From: Mixia osmundae IAM 14324
Taxonomy: Eukaryota > Basidiomycota > Mixiomycetes > Mixiales > Mixiaceae
Assembly: GCF_000708205.1 (NCBI RefSeq)
Contig: NW_014575562.1
Span: 435,616-499,615 of the forward strand
DNA length: 64,000 nt
Direction of reading: 5' to 3'
In this document: piece by piece, positions 22,627-35,025 of the stretch
Layout of the letters: each line of letters opens with the position of its first letter
How positions within the stretch are numbered: position 1 is the first letter of the stretch
Program-made: the position numbers and the translations under genes
Notes under the pieces: model-generated
Seen by the model: only the letters and a program-made list of their open reading frames with translations
Databases searched by the model: none
What the model was told of the DNA's origin: nothing

Positions 22627-22730
22627 TGCCTGACCGCAGAGTCGAACTGCGTGCAAGGGATTGAAGAAAGCTTTTCGAGATCTTAAAAGATTGCTATGAG
22701 ACCCTTATGTTACCGGTACACCAGTCAGGC
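22627..22730 (-). tRNA. tRNA-Met (CAT, elongator) with a 33-nt intron
   Basis: On the minus strand the two ends pair perfectly as an acceptor stem (GCCTGAC with GTCAGGC, then discriminator A). D-arm: GTGT, loop ACCGGTA, ACAT. Anticodon stem: AGGGT with TCCCT. T-arm: CGCAG, loop TTCGACT, CTGCG. The anticodon loop is CT-CAT-A, so it reads AUG. The stem's T31-T39 mismatch is the one seen in elongator tRNA-Met. The 5' exon is 36 nt (22730-22695). A 33-nt intron (22694-22662) follows anticodon position 37, and the 3' exon is 35 nt (22661-22627). The B box TTCGACTC is present. CCA is not encoded, as expected in a eukaryote. Confidence 0.88.
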
Positions 22731-22754
22731 GCGACTGACCTCGCCGTCCTGAAG

Positions 22755-23108
22755 CTATATATCCTCAAAACGATGATCGATTCCGCAAATAATGACCTGG
22801 ACCCAGCCTTGCGGAGGCTCCCGTAAACCGCCGGTTGCCTTTTCCGTCGAATTGAAGACGCAAGAGATTCGCACTCGCAATGCAAGGAGATCTCCTTTTT
22901 GAGCCACACCCGATCGCATGGACTGCCGAGCGCTTGCCACCAGGTCGTCTGGCCGATGTCATACCTTGCAACCGGTCTGCAAAGTGGCCTCTTTGGCAAG
23001 ACAGTCCAGCAGCACGACACGACACCCTGCGCCGGTCGCATGGGAAGAGAAAGTGACCATTGATACCCCTTGGCTTGGTTCAACCACACAAAGTAGTCGG
23101 GTCGCCAT
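22755..23108 (-). CDS. Small candidate gene, possible OB-fold (TEN1-like) protein
   Basis: Two frames on the minus strand join cleanly across a 42-nt GT-AG intron (22964-22923) to give a 103-residue protein. Exon 1 is 23108-22965 (ATG start, MATRLLCVVEPSQ). Exon 2 is 22922-22755. The product alternates beta-strand-like stretches (CRVVLLDCLAKEATLQ, GDLLALRVRISCVF, GWVQVIICGID) and ends HRFEDI, which would suit a single small OB fold. Its size and strand pattern resemble TEN1 of the CST telomere complex, but I have no diagnostic motif, so that name is only a suggestion. The gene ends 24 bp before the tRNA-Met start on the same strand. It could also be a chance open frame. Confidence 0.4.
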
Positions 23109-23269
23109 CTTTGCTGTAAGAATATCGATATCAGTCGCTTTGTGGTCTCAGCCTGGCAACTGCGCTGGTCTGAATCTTCAATCTGCATCGACTGTACCGG
23201 TACAGCCTTATTAGATCTTTATCTCCGCGAGCGACCCCTCGACCCATATCAATCCAGACAAAGCCAGAC

Positions 23270-25840
23270 ATGTCAGCTCTGAATCATCATCAAGTAGCGC
23301 TCGACGCTCTCAACGGCAGACGATCAAGCATGACCGGCGGGCACCTCTTGCCTTCGCCGCCTGATTCGCCTGCTCGATGCTCGGACGAACTGGCCGACGA
23401 CTCTATTGAGGCGATGTCGACACCACTAAAGCATCAAAGTTCCGGCTTTGACTGCTCAGAGATATATCAAAGAGACGATGGCGATAGTGAGCTTACGGAA
23501 GAGATGAGGCAGGCCCTTTCGGACCGTGATGCTCGTCGGGCTATCAAGCATCGTCGACATCGTCAAGCAGTTGTCGTCAGTTCGCCGCCCCTCCAGCCCT
23601 GGAACGACGAGCCGGTCGCTTCGGCTTGCCCGTGGTCGAAGACGGACGACAATGTGCTGCCAGGAACTGGTCAGACAGCGACGGTAGCACCCTTCAAGAG
23701 CGAGTCCACGTCGACGTTTATCAACTCGCGCGGTGTCGGTCTCGGCCTGACATTCACTTCCTCGTCGACCGTGCAGAGCTGGACTGATCGCTCAGAGGAA
23801 GAAGAGTCAAGCTGTCCACCTGCATTCTTTCCGAACCAGCGCGTCTCCTTCTCGCCCGTTCTGCAAGTACGGGAGCGGCTCGGTCTTCCGATAGCCAGCA
23901 GCGAGGCCGCCGCTGAATCGGCTCCGCGTGAGGAGGTTAGCAAGATGATTCTCGGCGTTACCGGTGTCGTCGAAGCATTAGAGCCCTGTGCCACCACGTG
24001 AGTGTGCTATCCTCACGTGTCCAAAAATCTGACGTAGATAACAGGGGTGTTTCGCGAGTGACGAACGCGAGAGTTGTCGCAGACTTTACCACCGACGTAA
24101 GCGGGGGTTTGGCCATATGGCAACGTGACGCGGCTGCTGTCCTCTCGGCCCGTCAGAAGCAGAAGCAACGCGAGCAAGCCGATGCGCGACGCCGTGCAGT
24201 CCTAGCAGACGAGCCAGAAGCAAGCGATATTGTTCGCGAGCCATCTCGGTCGGATATTGCCTCGGCAAGGGCACTTGACGATGGCAGCCTGCCGAGCGGT
24301 AAGTATGTGCTGCCGCTTTCGATGCGCATCCCGGATCACAACAGACTGTGAGTATTGCCCCCATCGAAGACAGCAATGGCTGACAGAAACGAACAGACCG
24401 CCTTCATTCGAATCTGCGCACTTTCGGCTGCGGTACTCAATGTCAATTGCGCTCATCTCGAACCGGAAACAGAACAACAAGCCTCGCGTGATCAAGCAGT
24501 ACGACATTCCATTTCATGTGCTGCCAAGTACATCCCCTAGTGGTCCGCCCTGCATTATGCCCACCCGCTTCGCAGAATCAGTCGGCGAATCTCGTCATAT
24601 CGGTATCTTATCGACTCTGTCATCTGCGTTTCGCGGCATGGCACTGTCGCCCCGACTGAATTCGACCGAAACGAGCGAGGCACATATCAACACGGAGACG
24701 TCTACGCCTGCTAGAGCAGCCGGAGCCGCATCGCATCATACGATCATTCCCTACTTGCCCACGTCGTCCTTCTCCCCTTCAGCACAAGCGTCTGTGCCGC
24801 TCTCCTTGCGCATCGACTCAAGTACGGCCGCGACCGGTCAGGACCTCTATATTCGTGCTTCAATCGTCAAGCGTATCTATGTGCGAGACTCGTCAAAATC
24901 GCCAGACGACGAGATAAGACACTGGGCAGACCATATCGATGTGACGTCAGCACAGATGGAGGATCACATCCTGAGCCGATGTCTCAAGTCGGAAGAGACG
25001 CTTGTCTCTCGCTTTGGTGTCATCCCGTGGCACCTTCGCGAGCACCAGTCTGCTCAGATCACGATCGAAGGTCTTGCGCTCCCTCTGACGCGAGAGGATA
25101 GCAATTCGAGCTGGACTCATGGCTATTCGACCGCGCTCAGCTTACGACCGGAAGCAATGCGCAATACCAATGGCTCCGATGATACCACGACCTGGTTTGC
25201 GCCATCGTTACGCAACCCACAGCTGAACAACAAAACTTGCGCTCGCCACTTGTTTTGCGCCAGTCGCTTCTTCGTCTGCATCGAAGTCGGCTTCGCTCAC
25301 GATTTGACACGTACGCTCGAGCAACTCAACATTCCAGTGGCAAAAGCTGGCCGGTTCAGCAAGCCAGTGTTTGACGACTGCAATTCTGTATACAACCGGC
25401 CGTTCGGAGCAGCCTTACCTCGCAGATCATCACTCGAGACGATGCTGTCCAGCTCGCTCGATCTTGACCTTTCCGGCCGCCTGCTGTCCTCTCAATCGAG
25501 TCTACCTAGGAGATCACTCAGTCAGACAGCAGCCGCCTCAGGTCCAGTAGAGGCCGAGCTTCTACACAAGCCTCGCTTGCCACTGGTTCTACCAGGTTTG
25601 AAGCACCTCGAAGTCGGCATTTCTGTTGGCTCAGTTGCTGAACCGAGCCTCAACTGCTTCGAAGTCTTGCCCCGAAGACAGACATACGATCCTGCGCTGG
25701 GCTCGCAGGACGAGTCTGGCGTCTCTGCTGCCGACATCTCACCCAGTGCGTCAGTCCAGGAGTCCGATAAGGCCTGGATCTGCGCGCCGCCGCCTTATAT
25801 ACAGGCCTTGCGCAGTGCGCCGGCCTACCTGAGCGCATAA
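23270..25840 (+). CDS. Arrestin-related trafficking adaptor (ART)
   Basis: Arrestin-fold adaptor that recruits a Rsp5-type ubiquitin ligase to plasma-membrane transporters for endocytosis. Exons 23270-23997, 24045-24347 and 24397-25840 give 824 residues. The N-terminal 240 residues are Ser/Pro-rich and probably disordered. The arrestin_C-type hallmark appears across the second intron as GKYVLPLSMRIPDHNRLPPSFE followed by LRYSMSIALI. A PPxY-type ligase-binding motif (PPPY) lies 17 residues from the C terminus. Serine-rich inserts around residues 400-440 and 660-710 separate the strands. Both introns are GT-AG of 47-49 nt. I cannot assign it to a specific yeast paralogue (Rod1, Rog3, Art1 and others). 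Confidence 0.82.
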
Positions 25841-26266
25841 TCGATGTCATTGCATGCACTGCCTTTGCTACTTGCTCTGTCACACCGGACGCCTGAGGCG
25901 CTTGAATTGCCTGAGAGCTCTTTTCGTCAGACGCGCCATTTTTCGCGCGTCTCTTCAAGGATCGCGCAGGTCGACAGCAGGCAGGTTAAGAGCGGTTCGG
26001 CACAAGCCTCGAGAGGCCGCTACGCGTCAACGGTCTGCTCATCGTCAGAGCCAGAGTTCGCGAGCGGGCGCCTAGGGCCGCAGCCAGCCAGCCTCGGGAG
26101 TGCACTCGATTCGGAACGCGCCTATCTCAAGGGAGACGAGGCCATCTCGCGCCCTGCAAGGCCAGATAACCAAGGAGGACATTCGCGAACAACGGCAAAA
26201 CTGGGCGCACGCGCTACTCTGACCAACTGAGCTGTCAAGAGCCAGCTGGAAGCGCTCGCGCAAGAC
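25841..26266. other. Intergenic region with a 128-codon ATG frame
   Basis: A 426 bp gap between the arrestin adaptor stop and the next gene's ATG. An open ATG frame runs on the plus strand from 25844 to 26230 (128 codons), three bases after the adaptor stop. It shows no domain and may be chance or a long upstream frame. On the opposite strand near 26190-26245 is a tRNA D-arm-like stretch (AGCTCAGTTGGTCAGAG), without a matching acceptor stem. Confidence 0.4.
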
Positions 26267-27673
26267 ATGACAGCAGGCGCGATCGAGACGACGAGCATTT
26301 CTTCTTCGTCCTCTCATCAGAGCCTTGTCAGTCGTGTCGATCGGACATCGCGCGCAAGCAGTGCCCAAACAAGTCCACGAGAGCCGAGTCAGCAGAACGA
26401 GAGCAAACTCGCAATGGATGCAAGCTCTCGAGATTCGGACGAAGCCCGGCGGCAACAGCATGAGCAAGCCGTACAGCGTATCCTCAAAACCGTCAGGGAA
26501 GCCAAAGTATGTCCTGTTTCGAAAGCTCAGATCGCTGAGCTGACTGGCTACGCGCAACAGGTCGCACGGAAATTTAGGTCGCGACTAGCGTTGGCCTGCT
26601 ATAAAACCTCACGCGGCTGGCAAGATCTCAAGCTCGAAGCTATCGAGCCACAGGTAGAGAAAGAGCTTGCAGATAAGAAGAAGAGGGCACGCGATGAAGC
26701 AAATGCCGCTGAGGTGCTTTCGCAAAGCAACAAACGACAAGCGGTCGCGTCTACCTCGAAGCTCGCCGGTCCGAGCACGCACGCGCCCAATGGCTCGCCG
26801 TACCTTGATGTCAGAGTCCCTCGCTCTAGACAACTCAGTGCTCGCACGAACGACTCAGCCATGAGGAGCAGCACCGTGCATGAGCCGGCAGGCGACAATG
26901 CGAGTCCATATCCTCCGCAGATGTCACTGTACGATACCCTAATTTCGCCCTCGATCAATGACCTGTACGGCTACTTCTCGCCTGCTCAGCAATCACCCGC
27001 GACTTTCGAGCCTGCTGCTAGTCATCGAAGATTATCGCCCCTGACCACGTCCGTCGCGCTTAATAATCATATTCGGCCAGGTCAGCCAAATGGTCTGAAC
27101 ACTCGGAGGAGCAACTCGAGCGAACGCGATGCACCGTACAGTAGTGGTGATAGACATGATTCACGAAAGCCGCAAAGCCCGAAAAAGCTTGGGCGACCGC
27201 ACGACCGAGAGCCTGGCAAGCCGATTCTGTCTACTTCCGATCCGAGCTTCGCATCTTCAGCGCACGAGTTCGTCGATGCTGCCACTGCCCTGACCAGCTT
27301 CAGTCGAAGCCCGGTCGAACAATCCGCAGTCGCGCCGACGTCGAAGCTTGATGAAGCGCGACATCATCCTTCACCCCTCAGGACCAATATGTCCTTTTCG
27401 GGCGAGGTCACAACCACGCCCTCAAGGCAGAGCATACGGCCCGTGGATGCGCGCTCTTCACATGCTGAAGGCGATCGTGAAAGTGCCGCAGAGCTTATGC
27501 TTTTCCTTGCTGCGTCGCCAAGTCCCGCAACGCATCGCCGGACAGAAGATATGATTCCTCGGCCACGCGATGGCATAGGCAAGCAGCTCTTCACAGAGGG
27601 TCCAGCGCCGGCTTCTCCGGTCCCAGCCGGTAGTTACTCGCAAGCACGAAGTCTAGCGAGCGGCTTTAATTAG
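26267..27673 (+). CDS. Candidate Whi5/Nrm1-family G1/S transcription repressor
   Basis: Single-exon frame of 468 residues from ATG 26267. Most of it is Ser/Pro/Arg-rich and disordered. Two short ordered blocks suggest the Whi5/Nrm1 family, whose members bind SBF/MBF through a GTB motif. The first, around residues 97-125, reads QVARKFRSRLALACYKTSRGWQDL and fits the GTB pattern: basic-hydrophobic helix, then Tyr-Lys and Gly-Trp. The second, about 405-422, reads SAAELMLFLAASPSP, a motif common near the C terminus of related fungal proteins. Many Ser-Pro/Thr-Pro pairs would suit control by cyclin-dependent kinase. I recognise the motifs, but the family is divergent, so the call is moderate. Confidence 0.6.
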   Translation: MTAGAIETTSISSSSSHQSLVSRVDRTSRASSAQTSPREPSQQNESKLAMDASSRDSDEARRQQHEQAVQRILKTVREAKVCPVSKAQIAELTGYAQQVARKFRSRLALACYKTSRGWQDLKLEAIEPQVEKELADKKKRARDEANAAEVLSQSNKRQAVASTSKLAGPSTHAPNGSPYLDVRVPRSRQLSARTNDSAMRSSTVHEPAGDNASPYPPQMSLYDTLISPSINDLYGYFSPAQQSPATFEPAASHRRLSPLTTSVALNNHIRPGQPNGLNTRRSNSSERDAPYSSGDRHDSRKPQSPKKLGRPHDREPGKPILSTSDPSFASSAHEFVDAATALTSFSRSPVEQSAVAPTSKLDEARHHPSPLRTNMSFSGEVTTTPSRQSIRPVDARSSHAEGDRESAAELMLFLAASPSPATHRRTEDMIPRPRDGIGKQLFTEGPAPASPVPAGSYSQARSLASGFN

Positions 27674-27865
27674 CAGCTTGATCCCATCGGAGTTCCGCTT
27701 CGAACCTCGCAATCGCGCAATACTGTATCATAGTTTCCGCGCATTACTGTATCATAGTTGATGTTTGAATATATGGAATCGTATGTGATGAGACAATATC
27801 GTTGAGCACGCAGTGAAGCTCAAGTAGTCTATGAAATGTCATTGCAATTTTGCTGCCCGTCATTT

Positions 27866-30780
<2,915 letters not shown>

Positions 30781-31198
30781 GATGACGATCTGCCGCTAGA
30801 CGCGAGCTGGCTGTACTGTCGAGTCGAGGAGTGGCGAGCTTGGCCTGAGATGTAGCCGATGATCGAGCTAAGCTACGTGCTCCGCTCTGCTGACTTGATG
30901 CTGGTCCGTTCACCTGACTCGGCCTATCTTCGCCGGACGGTCTGTGCCTTGTAGATGACCGAGCTGCTTGGTGATGCAGGCGATGATGCGAGCGTCGTCA
31001 GTTGCGCGTCTGAGTCCGCTGACACGTCATCACCGTTCGCGACCTTCTCGAAGCTGGCAGCGCTCAGATCTGACGAGCTCCTTGCGACTGACGTGGTCCC
31101 CCTACAGCTGCATGCTCGGCAGCATCCTGCGAGCTTCACTAGCCGGCGGTCATCTGTGTCAGCGTGCAAGCTTGGGCGCGACATCGATCATACGTACA
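30781..31198. promoter_or_regulatory. Divergent promoter region CDC48 / DUF924 gene
   Basis: A 418 bp region between divergent start codons (CDC48 at 30780, DUF924 gene at 31199). The DUF924 frame stays open upstream to ATG codons at 30974 and beyond, so part of this stretch might encode an N-terminal extension. No TATA box was noticed. Confidence 0.4.
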
Positions 31199-31846
31199 AT
31201 GACGAGCCCGACAAATCAGTTGGCGACGCCCGATGATGTGTGGTCGTACTGGTTCGTGCGGGATAACCACCTGCAGACCTTCTTCGGCCGACCGGACGGC
31301 ATAGACGATGACATCCGAGCTCGCTTCTCATCCACTCTCGAGGCCATCAAGCGAGATGAATCACTACGAGCCCGATGGCAGACTACCCCACGTGATACGC
31401 TCTCACTCATCGTCACACTTGACCAGTTCAGTCGCAACATGTACAGAGGCACAAGCACAGCATTCGAGGGTGACGCGCTCTGTCGGGATATCGTTCGAGC
31501 AGGCCTGGCGCGCAAAGTCGACAAAGAGCTCAGCAGGGTCGAGCGCATGTTCGTCTATCTACCCATCATGCACCACGAAGACCTAGAAAGCCAGGAAGAC
31601 ATTGTTCGACTGAGTGAGCAGCTCGCTAAAGATAAGCCTGACGAGAAAGACGAGAGCTTCATCCAACAGTCTGGCTTTCCGGCGTCAGAAGTACAGACTA
31701 CCTTGGAGCAAGCTGCGCATTACGCAAAGCTACATCGAGACGTCATACGTCGCTTTGGACGCTATCCGGGGCGCAATGAAGCTCTCGGTCGGACATCTAC
31801 AGAGGAAGAGCTGCACGCGCTCGCTAACGAGAAAGTCGCTTTCTAG
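31199..31846 (+). CDS. DUF924 family protein
   Basis: Intronless gene for a 215-residue member of DUF924, a helical TPR-like family found in bacteria and fungi with no settled function. Family marks: VWSYWF at the start, LSLIVTLDQFSRNMYRGTS, RMFVYLPIMHHEDLESQE, and HRDVIRRFGRYPGRNEALGR near the end. I chose the ATG at 31199 because the domain starts nine residues later. The same frame is open without acidic residues for a further 75 codons back to ATG 30974 (Met-Gln-Ala-Met-Met-Arg start, Arg/Ser-rich), which could be a mitochondrial presequence from a longer transcript. Confidence 0.82.
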   Translation: MTSPTNQLATPDDVWSYWFVRDNHLQTFFGRPDGIDDDIRARFSSTLEAIKRDESLRARWQTTPRDTLSLIVTLDQFSRNMYRGTSTAFEGDALCRDIVRAGLARKVDKELSRVERMFVYLPIMHHEDLESQEDIVRLSEQLAKDKPDEKDESFIQQSGFPASEVQTTLEQAAHYAKLHRDVIRRFGRYPGRNEALGRTSTEEELHALANEKVAF

Positions 31847-32407
31847 GCAGGATCAGTGTCACAGTCAGAGCGCCGCAGTCTCTTCTTGTGCGCTGCATCA
31901 GGCCACGATAGCACAATCTAGACTTCTGCGGCGAGCATCGTCGGGCATGGCTATATCGACACCCATTGGCGACTCAGCTTGGCAACTCAAATGCGTCTCA
32001 TCGACCCTTCGACCCGTAGATCTGCACTACTCGGCAGGCAGGCGCACTGTTGCAGGGTGGCCAGCCTCCCTGGCTAACCTGGCTGGGCTCTCTCTGCTGG
32101 CAGAAGGCACTCTGTCTGGGGACGTCTGAGTGCGTCCTGCTGCAAGATAGCTGTGGGGACTGCCCAGGGCAGCAAGCTTGCCAGCAGGTGCTCGGTGCAT
32201 GATGCATCCCTCTGTGTTCAATAGAATGCATACGTCCTGTGTGACATGACAAGCAGCTGGCTGGCTGGCTGATCGTGACTGATCGTAGTGCCCCGGAGAT
32301 CGGAGAGGAGGTCACTACCCCGCGACGCACGGAACATATCGGCTCTTCTTTCTGTCGTGTATATAGCTCAGAGCCTGGGCCCCTCCTGTCCACCGGCCAC
32401 GCGCACC
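31847..32407. other. Intergenic region before carnitine acetyltransferase
   Basis: About 560 bp without a convincing gene. Contains CTGGCTGGCTGGC-type short repeats near 32255-32270 and the TATA-like element of the next gene. Frames here are short and lack homology. Confidence 0.4.
32360..32366 (+). promoter_or_regulatory. TATA-like element upstream of carnitine acetyltransferase
   Basis: The sequence TATATAG lies 42 bp before the ATG of the carnitine acetyltransferase gene. Most other genes in this window have no TATA box near the start. A TATA promoter would suit a carbon-source-regulated gene, but this is an inference from position and sequence only. Confidence 0.45.
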
Positions 32408-34949
32408 ATGACGGCAAGCTCGCACACGCAAGTGACGACAGACTCGAGCGGCGGCGCTATAGCTGTGCCCGCCAGCTCCAAACTCAGTCGCAACCCATCC
32501 AACTCGGCTGCGATCCAGCCTGGAGGCAAGACGCTGAAGTACCAGGACAAGCTACCGCATCTGCCCATTCCTCCGCTCGAGGACACATGCAAGCGCTATC
32601 TGAGAGCACTGGAAGCGCTTCAGAGCCCCGAAGAACATGCGCAGACGATCAAAGTCGTCGAGGATTTCAAGCGAGCGGGCGGCGAAGGTGAACGGTTGAC
32701 CAAGCAGCTGCAAGCGTATGCGGAGAAGCGAGCGAGCTACATCGAGGTGAGCAGCAACGCATGTCGCGCTTCGGATGCCGCTCATGCACGCAAGCAGGAA
32801 TTCTGGGATGATGCTTACTTGTCGCACTCGGATTCTGTCGTCCTCTCTCTCAACCCTTTCTTCATCCTCGAGTGAGCAGCAGCCATAGTGGCAATGTGGA
32901 CGGGCTGAAGAGACTATCAGGGATGACCCTACACCCTCGAGAGGCTCGCAGCTCATGCGAGCAACCTCTCTCGTCCTTGCCTCGCTCGGCTTCATCCACG
33001 ATCTACGCACGGGCGAGCTCGAGCCAGACATGTTCAGAGGCACACCCCTTGATATGTACCAGTACACTCGACTCTTTGGCACTTCGCGTATACCCACAAA
33101 GTATGCTCTTTCTGCCTTGTTGCGATCAAAAGACTAACAGTGTAGCAGAACGGGCTGCAAAATGCAAGTCGATCCCGAAGCTCGTCACATCGTCGTCATG
33201 CGGAGAGGTCAATTCTTCTGGTTCGAAGTGCTCGATTCTCAGCATCGCCCCTGCCTTACCGAACGCGCCCTCTTGCTCAACTTGCAAGCTATCATCGCAG
33301 AGGCAGACAAGACGCCGCCCAACCAGGTTGCACAGGGCGCGATCGGCGTCCTGAGCACGGAGAACAGGAAAGTCTGGGCAGATCTTCGCGATACGCTCAG
33401 TAGCGACAAGGGCAACAAGTCTTGTCTCGACGTCGTTGATCGTGCACTGTTCATTCTCTGCCTAGACGATGCTCATCCTGACACTGCTTCGGAGATGTGT
33501 AACAACATGCTTTGTGGCACTTATAAGCTGGAGAAAGGTGAGCAAAGCCGGCTATCAGGCCCGAGATGCTGACCCAGCTCGCTCCGACAGGCGTCCAAGT
33601 TGGCACATGCACCAACCGCTACTACGACAAGGTGCGCGATTTCCTTGGTCTCCTTCAATGACGCTGATTTATCAAGCAGCTGCAAATCATCGTCGCAGCA
33701 AACGGTGCGGCTGGTGTCAATTTTGAGCACAGCGGTGTCGACGGGCACTCGGTCTTGCGTTTCGTTGCGGATGTATACCTCGAGTTGATCCTGAGGTGGG
33801 CGCTTCGGCACGGTATCAGCATGACGAACTGAGCAAGAGTGCAGATTTGCAAAGTCGATCAACCCCCAAGCAGGCACACTTTTCAAAGCTCAGACATCGC
33901 CCTGGGCGGTCGGAGGCGGTAAGAAGCCCACGCCCAATGGCAAGGCGGCCGAGGATGGAGACGAAGAAGAGCATCCTGACACAACGCCCAAGAAGCTCGT
34001 CTGGCATCTCACACCCGAGGTCAAGACGGGCGTTCGGTTCGCAGAGACACGGTTGAGCGATCTCATCTGTCAAAACGAGGTCGTCGCCCTCGATTTTGAC
34101 GGGTACGGCAAGAACTTCATCACTCGACATGGCTTCTCGCCCGACGCTTTCGTTCAGATGGCGTTCCAGGCTGCTTACTTCTCACTTTACGGGCGTACCG
34201 AATCAACGTATGAACCTGCAATGACCAAGACCTTCCTTCACGGTCGCACGGAAGCCATTCGAACGGTACAGCCCGAGTCTGTCAAGTTTGTGAAAGCATA
34301 CTGCTCAGATTCACCAGCTAGAGACAAGATCAATGCCTTGCGCGCCGCATGCAAGACCCATACCGAGCTGACGAAGAAGTGTGCCGCTGGCCAGGGGCAA
34401 GATCGCGTGCTGTACGCAATGTACTGCCTCGCTTCGCGCGATCAGGACGGTTCTGGCTCGTCGCATGACTCGACTTCGGACGAAGAGCACCGCAAGCCCC
34501 TTCCAGCGCTGTTCCGCGATCCAGGCTATGCGACTCTCAACCACACGACGATCAGCACGAGCAATTGCGGTAATCCCTGCTTGCGTCTTTTCGGTTTCGG
34601 TCCCGTTGTGCCAGACGGGTTCGGCATAGGCTATATCATCAAGGACGATGCCGTGTCCATCGTTGCTTCGAGCAAGCATCTACAGACACAACGTTATCTG
34701 GACACTTTGCGGGCTTACTTCCTCGATTGCCAACGTCTGATCTTGCAGCTTCATCGCCAAGCGAATGAACGTCCTTCGTATTCTATGGGCAGCGCCGGAC
34801 ACACCAATGGTATCGACACTTCTGCTGACGACGAGGATGAGACGAGCGGGTACGGGTTCTACGATGTGATCGACTACAACGCAGTCAAGAAAGAACAAAA
34901 GTTGCGCTACGCGCCTGTGGGCACGCGGCTTCAGCTCAACGAGTACTAA
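32408..34949 (+). CDS. Carnitine O-acetyltransferase (YAT1/YAT2 type)
   Basis: Transfers acetyl groups between CoA and carnitine for shuttling acetyl units to mitochondria during growth on acetate, ethanol or fatty acids. Exons are 32408-32746, 32798-32871, 32921-33100, 33149-33537, 33591-33631, 33680-33795 and 33845-34949 (747 residues). N-terminal helices (LPHLPIPPLEDTCKRYL), substrate tunnel motifs (FRGTPLDMYQYTRLFGT), and the catalytic His in FEHSGVDGHS are present. The later STS-type motif (TTISTSNCGNP) and GYIIKDD also fit. There is no mitochondrial presequence and no peroxisomal C-terminal tripeptide (ends LNEY), so a cytosolic or outer-membrane form like yeast Yat1/Yat2 is more likely than Cat2. 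A polar insert of about 25 residues with acidic stretches follows VGGGKK. Confidence 0.92.
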
Positions 34950-35025
34950 GTCATGTTCATTGTATCGTGTCATTATGCATCTGTTCGCTCGGGTACAATA
35001 CATACAGAAGCGAGTCCTAGTCAGC

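Noticed and set aside
26190-26245. tRNA-like stretch on the minus strand (D-arm-like AGCTCAGTTGGTCAGAG and a partial B-box-like TTCG)
   Set aside because: No pairing acceptor stem, no sensible anticodon stem and no TTTT terminator; at most a decayed tRNA fragment or chance.
32240-32280. CTGG-type short tandem repeats
   Set aside because: Only a few copies with no flanking duplication; simple sequence rather than a mobile element or regulatory array.
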